Positions 7,632-16,342 of a stretch of DNA of 64,000 bases are shown here, piece after piece. This DNA is from G016756615 sp035556195. GTDB taxonomy: Bacteria > Pseudomonadota > Alphaproteobacteria > Rhizobiales > Rhizobiaceae. Where the stretch lies: contig DATMFK010000061.1 in NCBI GenBank assembly GCA_035556195.1, positions 62,001 through 126,000 of the forward strand, in the 5' to 3' direction. The position numbers and the translations under genes are program-made. Positions within the stretch are counted from its first letter, which is position 1. Every line of letters begins with the position of its first letter. Below the pieces are notes generated by a model. That model was not told the DNA's origin and ran no database searches. It saw only the letters and a list, made by a program, of their open reading frames with translations.

Positions 7632-9434
7632 GTGACCGCCGATCCCGTGCATATCCTGAAAACCGTCTATGGCTACGATGCCTTTCGCGGACGCCAGGCG
7701 GAGATCGTCAACCATGTGATGGCGGGCCACAACGGCTTTGTGTTGATGCCGACGGGCGGCGGCAAGTCGCTGTGCTACCAGATTCCGGCCTTGGCCCGGC
7801 CCGGCATGGGCCTTGTGGTCTCGCCTCTGCTCGCCCTGATGGCCGATCAGGTGGCCGCCTTGCGGCAGGCCGGCGTCAGGGCGGCCGCCCTCAATTCGGA
7901 TGTGCCGGGTGACGAACGCCGCAGGCTGTGGGGGGACATATCAAGCGGCGTGCTGGACCTCCTCTACGTGGCGCCGGAGACGCTGCTCCGGCCCGCCGTC
8001 GTGGAGCGACTCCGCCAGACGCCGCTCTCGCTGATCGCCATAGACGAGGCGCATTGCCTGTCGCAATGGGGACACGATTTCCGTCCCTCCTACCGCCAGC
8101 TCGACGCGCTCGCCACCTTGTTCCCCGACACGCCGCGCATGGCCCTGACGGCCACTGCCGACTCGCCGACGCGAGCCGACATCCTGAGCCATCTCCAGAT
8201 CGCCGAAAGCGATGCCTTCATTGCCGGGTTCGACCGCCCCAACATCCGCTACGCGGTGGAGGAGAAGGACAATACACGTCGGCAGTTAATGCGCTTCCTG
8301 GAGGGCCATACGGGCGAGAGCGGCATTGTCTACTGTCTGTCGAAGCGCAAGACGGAAGAGACGGCGGCCTGGCTTTCCACGCAAGGCTATACCGCGCTCC
8401 CCTATCATGGCGGCATGGACAGGGCGGCGCGTGAGGCCAATCAGGAGCAGTTCCAGCGCGAAGAAGCCGTCATCATGGTGGCGACGATCGCCTTCGGCAT
8501 GGGCATCGACAAGCCGGATGTACGTTTCGTCGCTCACACCGACCTGCCGGGCAGCATCGAGGCCTATTATCAGGAGACCGGCCGCGCAGGGCGCGACGGC
8601 CTTCCTGCGGAGGTCCTGATGCTCTATGGCCATGAGGACATTGCGCTGCGCAGCCGGTTCATCGAAGAATCCGATGCGCCCGAGCAGCGCAAGCGCATGG
8701 AACGGCAAAAGCTCGACGCTCTCCTCGGCTTCGCCGAGACAGCCAGCTGCCGTCGGCAAGTGCTGCTCTCCTATTTCGGTGATCACTGCGAGCCTTGCGG
8801 CAACTGCGACACCTGCGCCGAGCCACCGCAGCTTTTCGACGGGACCATCGCCGCGCAAAAAGCCCTCTCCTGCATTCACAGGACGGGGGAGCGGTTCGGT
8901 CAGGCCTATATCGTCGACGTGCTTCTTGGCGCCGAGGACGAACGCATCAGCCGCTTCGGCCACGACCGCGTTTCCACCTATGGCATCGGTCGGGAGCACG
9001 ACAACCGCACATGGCGGGCGGTGCTGCGCCAGCTGATCGCCCAGCGGCTGATCGATGTCGATCTGACCGGCCATGGCGGCCTGTCGATCTCGGAAGCGGG
9101 CCGCCGATTCCTGCGGGAGAAGCCGACGCTCATGCTGCGCGCGCCTCGGGCGTCGCGCCCAGCACGCGGGAAGGTCGGCCGCAAGCAGGCCGCGTCCGCC
9201 CTTCTGGACGCCGACCGCGCCTTGTTCGACGCACTGCGCGCAAAGCGACTGGAAGTCGCCCGAACACAGAACGTGCCGCCTTACGTCATCTTCCACGACA
9301 AGACGCTGGCCGAACTGGCCGCCGCCCGGCCTGCGTCGCGCGCGGAAATGGCCGGCGTCCCCGGGGTCGGCGAGGCCAAGCTGGAACGCTACGGACCCGC
9401 TTTCCTGGCCGTGATCGCGGAAAACTCGGAATAG
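7632..9434 (+). CDS. recQ: ATP-dependent DNA helicase RecQ
   Basis: The 600-residue product uses a GTG start at 7632. Helicase motifs are in order: motif 0 FRGRQAEIV, Walker A MPTGGGKSLCYQIPAL, the DEAH box AIDEAHCLSQWGHDFRP, motif III ALTATAD, and motif VI YYQETGRAGRDG. The RecQ zinc-binding cysteines (CRRQVLLSYFG, then CEPCGNCDTC) lie near residues 375-396. A winged helix and an HRDC domain (ALRAKRLEVARTQNVPPYVIFHDKTL) complete the canonical layout. It unwinds DNA 3'-5' in RecF-pathway recombination and fork repair. It stands alone between an Lrp gene and a convergent AraC gene. Confidence 0.97.
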   Translation: MTADPVHILKTVYGYDAFRGRQAEIVNHVMAGHNGFVLMPTGGGKSLCYQIPALARPGMGLVVSPLLALMADQVAALRQAGVRAAALNSDVPGDERRRLWGDISSGVLDLLYVAPETLLRPAVVERLRQTPLSLIAIDEAHCLSQWGHDFRPSYRQLDALATLFPDTPRMALTATADSPTRADILSHLQIAESDAFIAGFDRPNIRYAVEEKDNTRRQLMRFLEGHTGESGIVYCLSKRKTEETAAWLSTQGYTALPYHGGMDRAAREANQEQFQREEAVIMVATIAFGMGIDKPDVRFVAHTDLPGSIEAYYQETGRAGRDGLPAEVLMLYGHEDIALRSRFIEESDAPEQRKRMERQKLDALLGFAETASCRRQVLLSYFGDHCEPCGNCDTCAEPPQLFDGTIAAQKALSCIHRTGERFGQAYIVDVLLGAEDERISRFGHDRVSTYGIGREHDNRTWRAVLRQLIAQRLIDVDLTGHGGLSISEAGRRFLREKPTLMLRAPRASRPARGKVGRKQAASALLDADRALFDALRAKRLEVARTQNVPPYVIFHDKTLAELAAARPASRAEMAGVPGVGEAKLERYGPAFLAVIAENSE

Positions 9435-9480
9435 GAACCGCCCGGGGCGTGGTTGTCGATCCCGAAAGGCGCGGGCATTC

Positions 9481-9503
9481 GCGGAAGCAAATGGTTGCTT
9501 CGC
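9481..9503 (+). terminator. Possible hairpin terminator after recQ
   Basis: GCG-AAGCAA and TTGCTTCGC pair as a 9-bp stem with one bulged G and a 4-base loop, 47 bp past the recQ stop codon. No T-run follows. The rest of the 260 bp between recQ and the convergent AraC gene shows nothing convincing; an 81-codon forward frame there is basic and low-complexity. Confidence 0.35.
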
Positions 9504-9694
9504 GGACGGCCGGGGGCTTCCCGCATCACGTGCTTGCAGGTGAACTGGTCAAGCGACGTCCCGGCTGCGTTCTTGCGCAAATCCCTCGCTCGGCGCCCGC
9601 AACGCCAAAGCAGCCGCAGGCGCCAGGCAGGATCCAGCGGTGGAAGTGCTACGGATTGTCGCCGCCAGACCATGCAGCCTGATCGGATCCGGCT

Positions 9695-10795
9695 CTAAAG
9701 CGGGGGGTTGTCGATGGCGTGCAAATCAAGCTCCGAAGGCGCGTTGAGATCCCGCGCGCGAAATTCGCGCGGTCCAAAGCCAGTGGCCTTTCGGAAGGCG
9801 CGCGAAAACCCGGCTGGGGACGAATAGCCCAGATCTCCCGAAATGTTGGTGATCGACACGCCCTTGTCCTGCAACAATTCGGTCGCGCGTTGGATTCTTA
9901 CGGCCGTCGTAAGGCTGCGAAAGTCGGTACCAGCGCGGTTGAGCTCTCGCTGAAGGGTCCGAATGCTGGTGTCCATCGATCGCGCCACGTCATCGATGGA
10001 GATGCCGCCCGTCAGAAGCTGGGCACGGATCTGGGCAACGGCGACATCGAGCAAGCCCTGCGGAGCACCGCCGGGCCGGTCGCGCGCGACATCCTCCAGC
10101 GTCACCATCGATCGGGATATGCGCTTCGACACAGCCCCCCACCGATGCCGTTCAGCGACGACCGCCACCGCGGAGGCATTGAAAATGACCGGACATTGAA
10201 AGACATCTTCAAAAAGAGAGGCTTGACGTGGCCTCTCGATGTCAAGCTCGATGCGCAGCGGTCGCCAGCTGTCGGGCAAATATGCCCTGAAGAGACTTAG
10301 CAGCTCACCAGCCGCCGCACATGCGACAGGACCGTATCCGTCTGAACGAGCCAAAGCAAATCTGTAGCTTAACCGCAGTTCATCAGCCGTTGTCGCGACT
10401 GACAATCGGTCATAGCTGCTGTGATAGCTAAGAGCCGCGATGCTGCGGTTGACGGCCTCGCCGAGGGTATCGGCTCCAAACAGGTAGCGTCCGAAGCTGC
10501 CGTAAGCAGAGACATCCCTGCCGGAAGAGATCAGGAGCCCGACATTGGGATCGCCGACCGCTCTTGCCAACGCATCGACGAATGCCACTACGGATTTCTG
10601 AGGGATGAAGCAGTTATGGCTTTCAATCAGCTCGACATCGAATCCTGCGGCGCGATTGGCGCGCTGTAAGGCGCTCTCCCCGATCTCATCTCGTATGAAT
10701 GCGGGCAGGCCCTGCAACACATGACTGGAGATCACAGGGACTGCCACTATGAGGATGCTCCGGGAGGGGCATTGGCGGAATATGGGCGATTCCAT
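9695..10795 (-). CDS. AraC-family regulator with OruR-type N-terminal domain
   Basis: The start at ATG 10795 gives 366 residues; the open frame extends further but turns into non-coding-like sequence. The N-terminal part (VLQGLPAFIRDEIGESALQRANRAAG) matches the arabinose-binding-like domain of OruR/ArgR-type AraC proteins. The C-terminal double helix-turn-helix reads VAVAQIRAQLLTGGISIDDVARSM, then ISNISGDLGY-type residues SSPAGFSRAFRKATGFGPREFR. It is divergent from a run of exported proteins starting at 11144, with two perfect palindromes between them. Control of those genes is inferred from position only. Confidence 0.85.
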   Translation of the reverse strand: MESPIFRQCPSRSILIVAVPVISSHVLQGLPAFIRDEIGESALQRANRAAGFDVELIESHNCFIPQKSVVAFVDALARAVGDPNVGLLISSGRDVSAYGSFGRYLFGADTLGEAVNRSIAALSYHSSYDRLSVATTADELRLSYRFALARSDGYGPVACAAAGELLSLFRAYLPDSWRPLRIELDIERPRQASLFEDVFQCPVIFNASAVAVVAERHRWGAVSKRISRSMVTLEDVARDRPGGAPQGLLDVAVAQIRAQLLTGGISIDDVARSMDTSIRTLQRELNRAGTDFRSLTTAVRIQRATELLQDKGVSITNISGDLGYSSPAGFSRAFRKATGFGPREFRARDLNAPSELDLHAIDNPPL

Positions 10796-10945
10796 ACCGA
10801 TTGCCGCCAGGCCTGACAAGCGGCATCCGCGGATCGGAGTGGGTGTACGAGAGCGCGTCGACCGGCTCGGGCCAAGGTGAATGCCCGATGGAAGCGGCGA
10901 CGGCCATCGTCGCCAGTACCGATTTTGCAAGACCTTCGTACCGCT

Positions 10946-10966
10946 ATTTGGACCGATGGTCCAAAT
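10946..10966. promoter_or_regulatory. Perfect palindrome 1 between AraC gene and exported-protein cluster
   Basis: Arms ATTTGGACC and GGTCCAAAT are exactly complementary and separated by GAT. The symmetry suggests an operator for a dimeric repressor. Its centre lies about 33 bp (three helical turns) from a second palindrome of the same arm-3-arm design. The remainder of the 348-bp gap 10796-11143 contains no gene I can support. Confidence 0.5.
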
Positions 10967-10980
10967 CCCGGCCGAAAAAT

Positions 10981-10997
10981 CAAGCTTCGAAAGCTTG
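10981..10997. promoter_or_regulatory. Perfect palindrome 2 between AraC gene and exported-protein cluster
   Basis: Arms CAAGCTT and AAGCTTG are separated by CGA. The arm sequence differs from palindrome 1, so the two may serve different proteins or form alternative hairpins. Confidence 0.4.
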
Positions 10998-11143
10998 CAT
11001 GGCGTCAAATGATAAGTCGCCCTGCGGGTGCGGCAATATACGTGCGTTGGCGAGGCGCGAGCGCGAGTGAAGGCTCCGCGATCCCTGCTGACTGTATGAC
11101 CGACGTCCGAGACTGGTCGCAGAATGGGAGCTTGATCAAGTCC

Positions 11144-11785
11144 ATGCGATGCAAACGTGCTCTGGTCCTTACGATGGCGGTCGCAGGAACCTGGCTGTCC
11201 GCGGGGGCGAGCCTTGGCCAGGAAACCAACGCCTCTCAGGCCAGCAAACAGATCGGCGTCGCGATGACTCGATTGGAGCCGTCGCTGATCGTGCTCAATT
11301 CCCGGGCCGCCAAGCTGACGGACGGCCGACTCGTTCTTGTCGGAGTCTCGACGAACTCGGTGGTGTTCGCCGATCGTCCGGTAAGGGCGGCTGGTCATGT
11401 GCTCACCGCGCATCTGCTGGAGGAATGGGCTAGGGGACCGGACAGCTTTGCCAAGGATCCTCCAAATGCGACGGTTTCGGTTTTTAGCAGGGAAGGCTCG
11501 TCCGTCTCCGATGTCGTGGTCACCCTGAAATCGCCGAAGCTGGATGGAGACACATTGACCTTCGCCGTAGAGCTCTTGGAAGGAAACCTGGACGATACGG
11601 ACGGTCCTGCCTCCACCTTCATCGACATCGTCGGCATGCCTTTGACGCCCGTGTCGTTCGCCGGAGCGGCTCGTCGGGCAGCCGTTCGGGGCGCCTGGTA
11701 CGCCGGAGCCCCCGCTGGCGTCACGGCGGCCGCGGAAGAGTATCGCCCGCGCTGCGGCTACTACCCGCACCCGCCCTGCTACTGA
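11144..11785 (+). CDS. Secreted hypothetical protein
   Basis: The product has 213 residues from ATG 11144, chosen because a signal peptide begins there (MRCKRALVLTMAVAGTWLSA, cleavage near ASLGQ). The frame is open further upstream, with an alternative ATG at 11096. The mature part has a beta-rich region (ATVSVFSREGSSVSDVVVTL) and a C-terminal tail rich in Pro and Tyr with two Cys (CGYYPHPPCY). I do not recognise a named family. It is the first of four closely spaced rightward genes for exported proteins (a fifth follows after 195 bp), so a periplasmic or envelope role is likely. Confidence 0.7.
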   Translation: MRCKRALVLTMAVAGTWLSAGASLGQETNASQASKQIGVAMTRLEPSLIVLNSRAAKLTDGRLVLVGVSTNSVVFADRPVRAAGHVLTAHLLEEWARGPDSFAKDPPNATVSVFSREGSSVSDVVVTLKSPKLDGDTLTFAVELLEGNLDDTDGPASTFIDIVGMPLTPVSFAGAARRAAVRGAWYAGAPAGVTAAAEEYRPRCGYYPHPPCY

Positions 11786-11818
11786 TCGAATCCGCCAACG
11801 CCCAAGAAAGCGCCTTCC

Positions 11819-12601
11819 ATGAAAAACCTCGCTACGGCCTGCTTCATCTGGGCGGCCCTTTCGTCAACGTCCGCGACTGCGGCTGATCTTGTTTCCGCCG
11901 CCGCCCCGGAAGCGCGTCCCGCCGTCGGAGAAGGATGGACATACTCCATCACGCCATACTTTTGGGCGGCAGGGCTCTCCGGCCAGACGTCCCAATTCAA
12001 TCTGCCTGTGATCGATGTCGACGCAAGCTTCAGCGACATTTTCGACAATCTGGACTTTGCCGCGATGCTGATCGGCGAAGCCCGCAACGGGCCCTATAGT
12101 CTGTTCGGCGACCTGATCTACACCAAGCTGTCGAGCGGTGCCGCAACACCGCTGGGCATTGCGGCGACCAGCGTGAATGTCGACACCTCGACCTTTGCCG
12201 GACTGGCTGGCGTAGGGTACTCGGTGCTCGAGGGGTCGGCTGGCCAGCTGGATGTGGTTGGTGCCGTGCGGGTCTGGTCGGTGGACACCGAGATTTCGTT
12301 CAGCGGTGCATTTCTCGATGGTCGGAGCCGCAGCGACAGCGCCACCTGGGTTGACGGATTGGTGGGTGTCCGCGGCACCTACGCCTTCACGCCGAAGTTC
12401 TACGCGATGGGATGGGGGCTCGTCGGCGCTGGCGGAGCCGATGTCGACTGGGATGTGATGGCCGGCCTTGGTTACAATTTCAACGAGACCCTCTCCGCGA
12501 CGCTCGGGTACCGGGCGCTAGGCGTTGATTACAGCAATGACGGCTTCCTCTTCGACGTCGTGCAGCAAGGTCCTATCGCGGGTTTGACGATCCGATTTTA
12601 G
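11819..12601 (+). CDS. Outer-membrane beta-barrel protein
   Basis: The 260-residue product has a signal peptide (about residues 1-22, ending SATAAD). The mature chain alternates hydrophobic and polar residues in repeated strands (WTYSITPYFWAAGLSGQ, GPYSLFGDLIYTKLSS, TLGYRALGVDY) and ends in a C-terminal Phe (LTIRF), the hallmark of Bam-inserted barrels. It resembles the 'hypothetical outer membrane' family common in rhizobia; no transport substrate can be given. It starts 33 bp after the preceding secreted-protein gene. Confidence 0.82.
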   Translation: MKNLATACFIWAALSSTSATAADLVSAAAPEARPAVGEGWTYSITPYFWAAGLSGQTSQFNLPVIDVDASFSDIFDNLDFAAMLIGEARNGPYSLFGDLIYTKLSSGAATPLGIAATSVNVDTSTFAGLAGVGYSVLEGSAGQLDVVGAVRVWSVDTEISFSGAFLDGRSRSDSATWVDGLVGVRGTYAFTPKFYAMGWGLVGAGGADVDWDVMAGLGYNFNETLSATLGYRALGVDYSNDGFLFDVVQQGPIAGLTIRF

Positions 12602-12717
12602 CGATGCTGGTCGGCCTCGGCGCTGCCGTCGAGGCCGATCTTGAAAGCCGTCGGCGGGCATTGCCGGGCCGGCTTCGAGGCGAAGCCGCATCAAGATGAA
12701 GTTATCCCGAGGTAAGC

Positions 12718-13518
12718 ATGAGTGCACCGAGACTGAAAAGGCTTGGCACGGCTTGGCTGCCGTGGGCGCTATCATTGACCGTTGTCGCCGCCGCTGCGGT
12801 GGGGCCGACATCCGCCCAGGAGGTCGTCGAGCCGGAGGCCGGCAAGATCCTTGCTGCCATGAGCGACAATCTCAAAGCGACGCCGACGCTGAGTGCCGAC
12901 TACGACGCCGATCACGAAATCATCGACCTGAAGGGTCAGAAGATTCAGTACAGCGCCTCGGGCTCCATCGCGCTCGATCGGGCCAAGGGCTTCCGAATGA
13001 CGCGCAAGGGACCTTTTGCCGACGCGGAGGTGACATTCGACGGCAAGACGATCTCGCTCTACGGAAACGGGTCGAATATCTACGCGCAGCTACCCAGCCC
13101 AGGACCCAGCCTGGAAGATGCCACCGAGGAGCTGCGTGCCTCCATCGGCCTCGAAGCGCCGGGGGCCGACTTGTTGGCGAGCGATCCTTACGCCGTCCTG
13201 ACCGACGGTACGACCGAGGGAACGCTGATCGGATCGGCCTTCGTCGACGGCATCGAATGCGATCACCTGGCATTCCGAACCGATTCGGTCGATTGGCAAA
13301 TCTGGATCAGCAAAGGCGAGAAGCGGCTGCCGCTCAAATACGTCATCACGACCAAGTGGGTCACCGGCGCGCCGGAGTACTCATTGCGGCTGAGCAACTG
13401 GAAGGCCAGCGGCGTCGGCGCCGCTCAGTTCACATTCGCACCGCCCGCGGATGCCAGAAAGGTCGACCAGGTATATGCCGACGTCACGGGTGAACTTTCA
13501 CTAGAGCCGGGGGAATGA
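12718..13518 (+). CDS. DUF2092-family periplasmic protein
   Basis: The 266-residue product has a signal peptide (WALSLTVVAAAAVGPTSAQE, about residues 16-35). The mature part (ILAAMSDNLKATPTLSADYD, GSIALDRAKGFRM, TFDGKTISLYG, LVASDP-like LLASDPYAVL, IWISKGEKRLPLKYVITTKW) follows the DUF2092 pattern. That family has a LolA/LolB-like half-barrel fold, so lipid or lipoprotein handling at the envelope is a reasonable but unproven guess. The stop codon overlaps the next start (ATGA), indicating translational coupling. Confidence 0.8.
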   Translation: MSAPRLKRLGTAWLPWALSLTVVAAAAVGPTSAQEVVEPEAGKILAAMSDNLKATPTLSADYDADHEIIDLKGQKIQYSASGSIALDRAKGFRMTRKGPFADAEVTFDGKTISLYGNGSNIYAQLPSPGPSLEDATEELRASIGLEAPGADLLASDPYAVLTDGTTEGTLIGSAFVDGIECDHLAFRTDSVDWQIWISKGEKRLPLKYVITTKWVTGAPEYSLRLSNWKASGVGAAQFTFAPPADARKVDQVYADVTGELSLEPGE

Positions 13519-13844
13519 CGAAGATGTGCAAGTTGCGCGGCAAGCTTCTTCTGGCGCCATTCATCGGGCTCAGTATGCTCGCGGTCGACGGTCTCATGCC
13601 GGGCCCTCTAGCCGCGTTCGTATCCGAAGCGCATGCCGTTGTAGGGCGCCCCTTGACGCCTGGCAGCGTCGCCGGCGTTGCGCGTCGCACCACGCGCCGC
13701 GTGATCCGCCGCTCCTCGATTTATGTCGCCACTCTCCCTGCCGGCTGCGTCCGGACGAGCGTCAATGGCGCTGTCGTGTGGCGCTGCGCCGGCGCGTACT
13801 ACCAACCTTATGGCGGGCGTTACGTCATGGTCTACATCGACTAA
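13515..13844 (+). CDS. Small secreted hypothetical protein
   Basis: The 109-residue product is coupled by a 4-base overlap to the DUF2092 gene. It has a signal peptide with a hydrophobic core (LLLAPFIGLSMLAVDGL), an Arg-rich linker (GVARRTTRRVIRRSS) and a compact C-terminal module (GCVRTSVNGAVVWRCAGAYY, then YGGRYVMVYID). The two cysteines may form a disulfide. The C-terminal module resembles small YXX-rich periplasmic domains seen in rhizobial secreted proteins. The function is unknown. Confidence 0.7.
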   Translation: MTKMCKLRGKLLLAPFIGLSMLAVDGLMPGPLAAFVSEAHAVVGRPLTPGSVAGVARRTTRRVIRRSSIYVATLPAGCVRTSVNGAVVWRCAGAYYQPYGGRYVMVYID

Positions 13845-14039
13845 GATCCATGCACGTCCACATCGATGAATGTGGCTCGACGGTCCTCGGCTGTCGAGCT
13901 CGCAGCGTGAACTTTAGAGATGGCGACTATCTGCTCGTCGCGTGCAGCAGCGGACGTTCGTACGCCTGAAGCTTTGCTTCCGGCGCATTCGCGGCGGGCT
14001 GGTCCCGAGGCAGGCATGTGAGAAAGAGCGTGCGGCGGC

Positions 14040-15287
14040 ATGAAGCACGGAGTGACCCGATCGATGACCGGCCACATGCGGCGAAGCGTCTTCAACTGCC
14101 TGGCGGCGGCCTGGTTCGCTTGCTTGCTTAGTGCCTGCGCAAGCCGCCCGACAGGGGTGCTTCAACCGGTGGCGGCCTCGCCGGCGGCAAGCCAGGTCGA
14201 AATGCTTGTCACGACGACGCGTGATCGTTCCGACAATGCTGGTGAGATGTTCAGCGGGGAGCGCGCGCTCGCCCCCGCATTCGCCGAGATCACTGTCTCG
14301 ATTCCCCCCAACGACGCTCGCAAGGTCGGCGAGGTTGCCTGGCCTCGAAAGCTCCCGCCGGATCCGGCAAAGGATTTTGCGACGCTCAAGGCCGAGCAGG
14401 TAGACCGCGCCACCGCCGAGAAATGGCTAAGCGCCAAGGTACGCAAGAGCCCGGATCGCAGTGTCGTGGTCTTTATCCATGGATTCAACAATCAATTCGA
14501 GGACGCCGTCTTCCGCTTCGCGCAGATCGTCGAGGATTCGCATCTGCGCAGCGTCCCGGTCCTTGCGACATGGCCGTCACGGGGCAGCCTGCTCGCCTAC
14601 GGATACGATCGCGAAAGCACCAATTACACCCGCAATGCCGTTGAAAGCCTGTTTCAGTATCTGGCTCGCGATGCCGAGATCGAAGAGGTCTCGATTCTGG
14701 CTCATTCGATGGGCAATTGGCTGGCCCTGGAATCCTTGCGTCAGATGGCCATCCGCAATGGCGGACTGCCGGCCAAATTCAAGAACGTCATGCTGGCCGC
14801 GCCGGACGTGGACGTCGACGTCTTTCGTTCGCAGATTGCCGACATGGGGGAGCAGCGTCCGCGTTTCACGCTTTTTGTGTCGCGCGACGATCGCGCGCTG
14901 GCCCTCTCCCGACGGCTATGGGGTGATGTCTCGCGTCTCGGCGCCATCGATCCGGAACAATCTCCCTACAAGGAGGAACTTGCGGCGCACAATATCACGG
15001 TCATCGACCTCACCAAGGTCAAGGCCGGCGACGAGTTGCACCACAGCAAGTTCGCCGAATCGCCTGACATCGTCCAACTGATCGGAACACGGCTCTCGAC
15101 CGGCCAGACATTGACCGACAATCGTCTTGCACTTGGCGAAACGATCGTATCTGCCACCGCCGGGGCGGCCCAAACGGTCGGAACGGCCGCGGGCTTGGTG
15201 ATCTCGGCGCCCGTCGCGATCGTCGATCACGGCACGAGGCGCTATCATAGTGCCCCTGGCGAAGCTCCAGCCGGAGCTTCGAACTGA
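14040..15287 (+). CDS. Alpha/beta-hydrolase lipoprotein (DUF900 type)
   Basis: The product has 415 residues from ATG 14040; ATG 14064 or 14076 are possible. A lipobox LLSACAS near residue 33 predicts a lipidated, membrane-anchored protein. The hydrolase core has the oxyanion strand VVVFIHGFNNQFEDAVFR, the nucleophile elbow SILAHSMGNWLALE (Ser in HSMGN), an acid in VMLAAPDVDVDVF and a late His near HHSKFAESP. DUF900 proteins are esterase/lipase-like enzymes of uncertain substrate. It lies 195 bp downstream of the small secreted gene, and the intervening DNA holds nothing I can support. Confidence 0.85.
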   Translation: MKHGVTRSMTGHMRRSVFNCLAAAWFACLLSACASRPTGVLQPVAASPAASQVEMLVTTTRDRSDNAGEMFSGERALAPAFAEITVSIPPNDARKVGEVAWPRKLPPDPAKDFATLKAEQVDRATAEKWLSAKVRKSPDRSVVVFIHGFNNQFEDAVFRFAQIVEDSHLRSVPVLATWPSRGSLLAYGYDRESTNYTRNAVESLFQYLARDAEIEEVSILAHSMGNWLALESLRQMAIRNGGLPAKFKNVMLAAPDVDVDVFRSQIADMGEQRPRFTLFVSRDDRALALSRRLWGDVSRLGAIDPEQSPYKEELAAHNITVIDLTKVKAGDELHHSKFAESPDIVQLIGTRLSTGQTLTDNRLALGETIVSATAGAAQTVGTAAGLVISAPVAIVDHGTRRYHSAPGEAPAGASN

Positions 15288-15313
15288 ACACGTCGCGGGT
15301 TCTGGTCGCTGTA

Positions 15314-15955
15314 TCACCGGCCCAGCCGGACCGCGACCGCTGCCTTGTGGTTCTCGATTTCGCGAAAGACGTTTCGCATCTGGCGCGCTTTCAACGTTTC
15401 CTCTCCATTGGCCCGCCAGTGCATGAGCACCATTTCGCCGGGTTTCAAACCGCCCATGCAATCTCCAAGCCGTGTCATCCGCGTCTCGAACCGGCCGCGG
15501 CTTTGGGCAAGATTGTCGGGACCGGCAATCACCGTTTCGGCCCTCGTCTCGTCACCGTTGACGAAGGTGACGAAGTGCCGAACGTCGGTTTTCCCGATCT
15601 TATCCGCGATTGCCGAAGACCCCGAGCAGCGCATCGTCCAGGAGAGCATGTTCGTCGAAACCGAGAGCTGCGGTTCCTCGCAGCTTCGGTTGCGGCTGGC
15701 GATGCTCGCCTGCTGCTCCCGGATCTCCAGCTCATGCAACGCGCGATCGGTCCGGGGATCGAGGCAGACGGTCCAGATCTTCTGAACGTCGAAGGTGATC
15801 TTGCCGTCGCCGACCTTTCCGGTCCGATTGATGATCCACAGGCCTTCATTGCGAGCCGGAAGCTCAGCGGGCAGCTCGAATGAAGAGGCCGCGGCAGGCA
15901 TCAGGGCGATTGCGACAAGGAAAGCGCCGAAGCCGAAACGGCCGCGACGCCTCAT
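15314..15955 (-). CDS. Exported DUF3617-like protein
   Basis: The product has 213 residues from ATG 15955 with a signal peptide (FGFGAFLVAIALMPAAASS). The opening FELPAELPARNEGLWIINRTG and the pattern 'pG.W' strand, CLDPRTDR, Cys-containing region and TRMTRLGDCMGGLKPGEM resemble DUF3617 periplasmic proteins. The frame is open far upstream, but that part is not protein-like. It is convergent with the lipoprotein hydrolase (26 bp apart). No enzymatic role is known. Confidence 0.68.
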   Translation of the reverse strand: MRRRGRFGFGAFLVAIALMPAAASSFELPAELPARNEGLWIINRTGKVGDGKITFDVQKIWTVCLDPRTDRALHELEIREQQASIASRNRSCEEPQLSVSTNMLSWTMRCSGSSAIADKIGKTDVRHFVTFVNGDETRAETVIAGPDNLAQSRGRFETRMTRLGDCMGGLKPGEMVLMHWRANGEETLKARQMRNVFREIENHKAAVAVRLGR

Positions 15956-16342
15956 AGCGGGCCCATGATGACGGCCGAGGTGGTTGTGGCAACGGCTTTC
16001 ATGAACGCCTCGTGTCGAAATCAGCGAAGAAGCATAGCCATTGGTAGCGCCGAGTCCACGGAGGACTTCGGCAACGAAAGCTCGACGCGAGGCCAGTTGC
16101 ACAATGTCCTGCTGGCAAGGACCGCAAGCCATGCTATGAGGCGGGCATGAAGAACGGATTGCCGCTTGTCGCCTGAGTGGCCCCGCCTTGGCGGGGCTGA
16201 AGCAGCATCGCTGGTTTAAGCCTCTTGGCCGACGATGGTCGTCGGTCGTATCCGTTTGTTCCACAATCTCAGTTCGGCACGTTTCCGCTCCGGTGCTCCA
16301 TTCGACCGGAGCGGCCGTACTGCTCGTCAGAGAAACCATGTC
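15956..16342. other. Intergenic region without supported gene
   Basis: This is a divergent promoter region between the DUF3617-like gene and the MFS gene. The only structure seen is a short GC hairpin at 16180-16197 (GCCCCGC, loop CTTG, GCGGGGC). Short open frames on both strands lack ribosome binding sites and protein-like composition. Confidence 0.4.

Noticed and set aside
9453..9698. An 81-codon forward frame after recQ
   Set aside because: Arg/Ser-rich low-complexity translation; it covers the putative recQ terminator.
16180..16197. GC hairpin as terminator of a small gene ending near 16176
   Set aside because: The only frame ending there is about ten codons from an ATG and has no ribosome binding site; it is reported only as part of the intergenic region.
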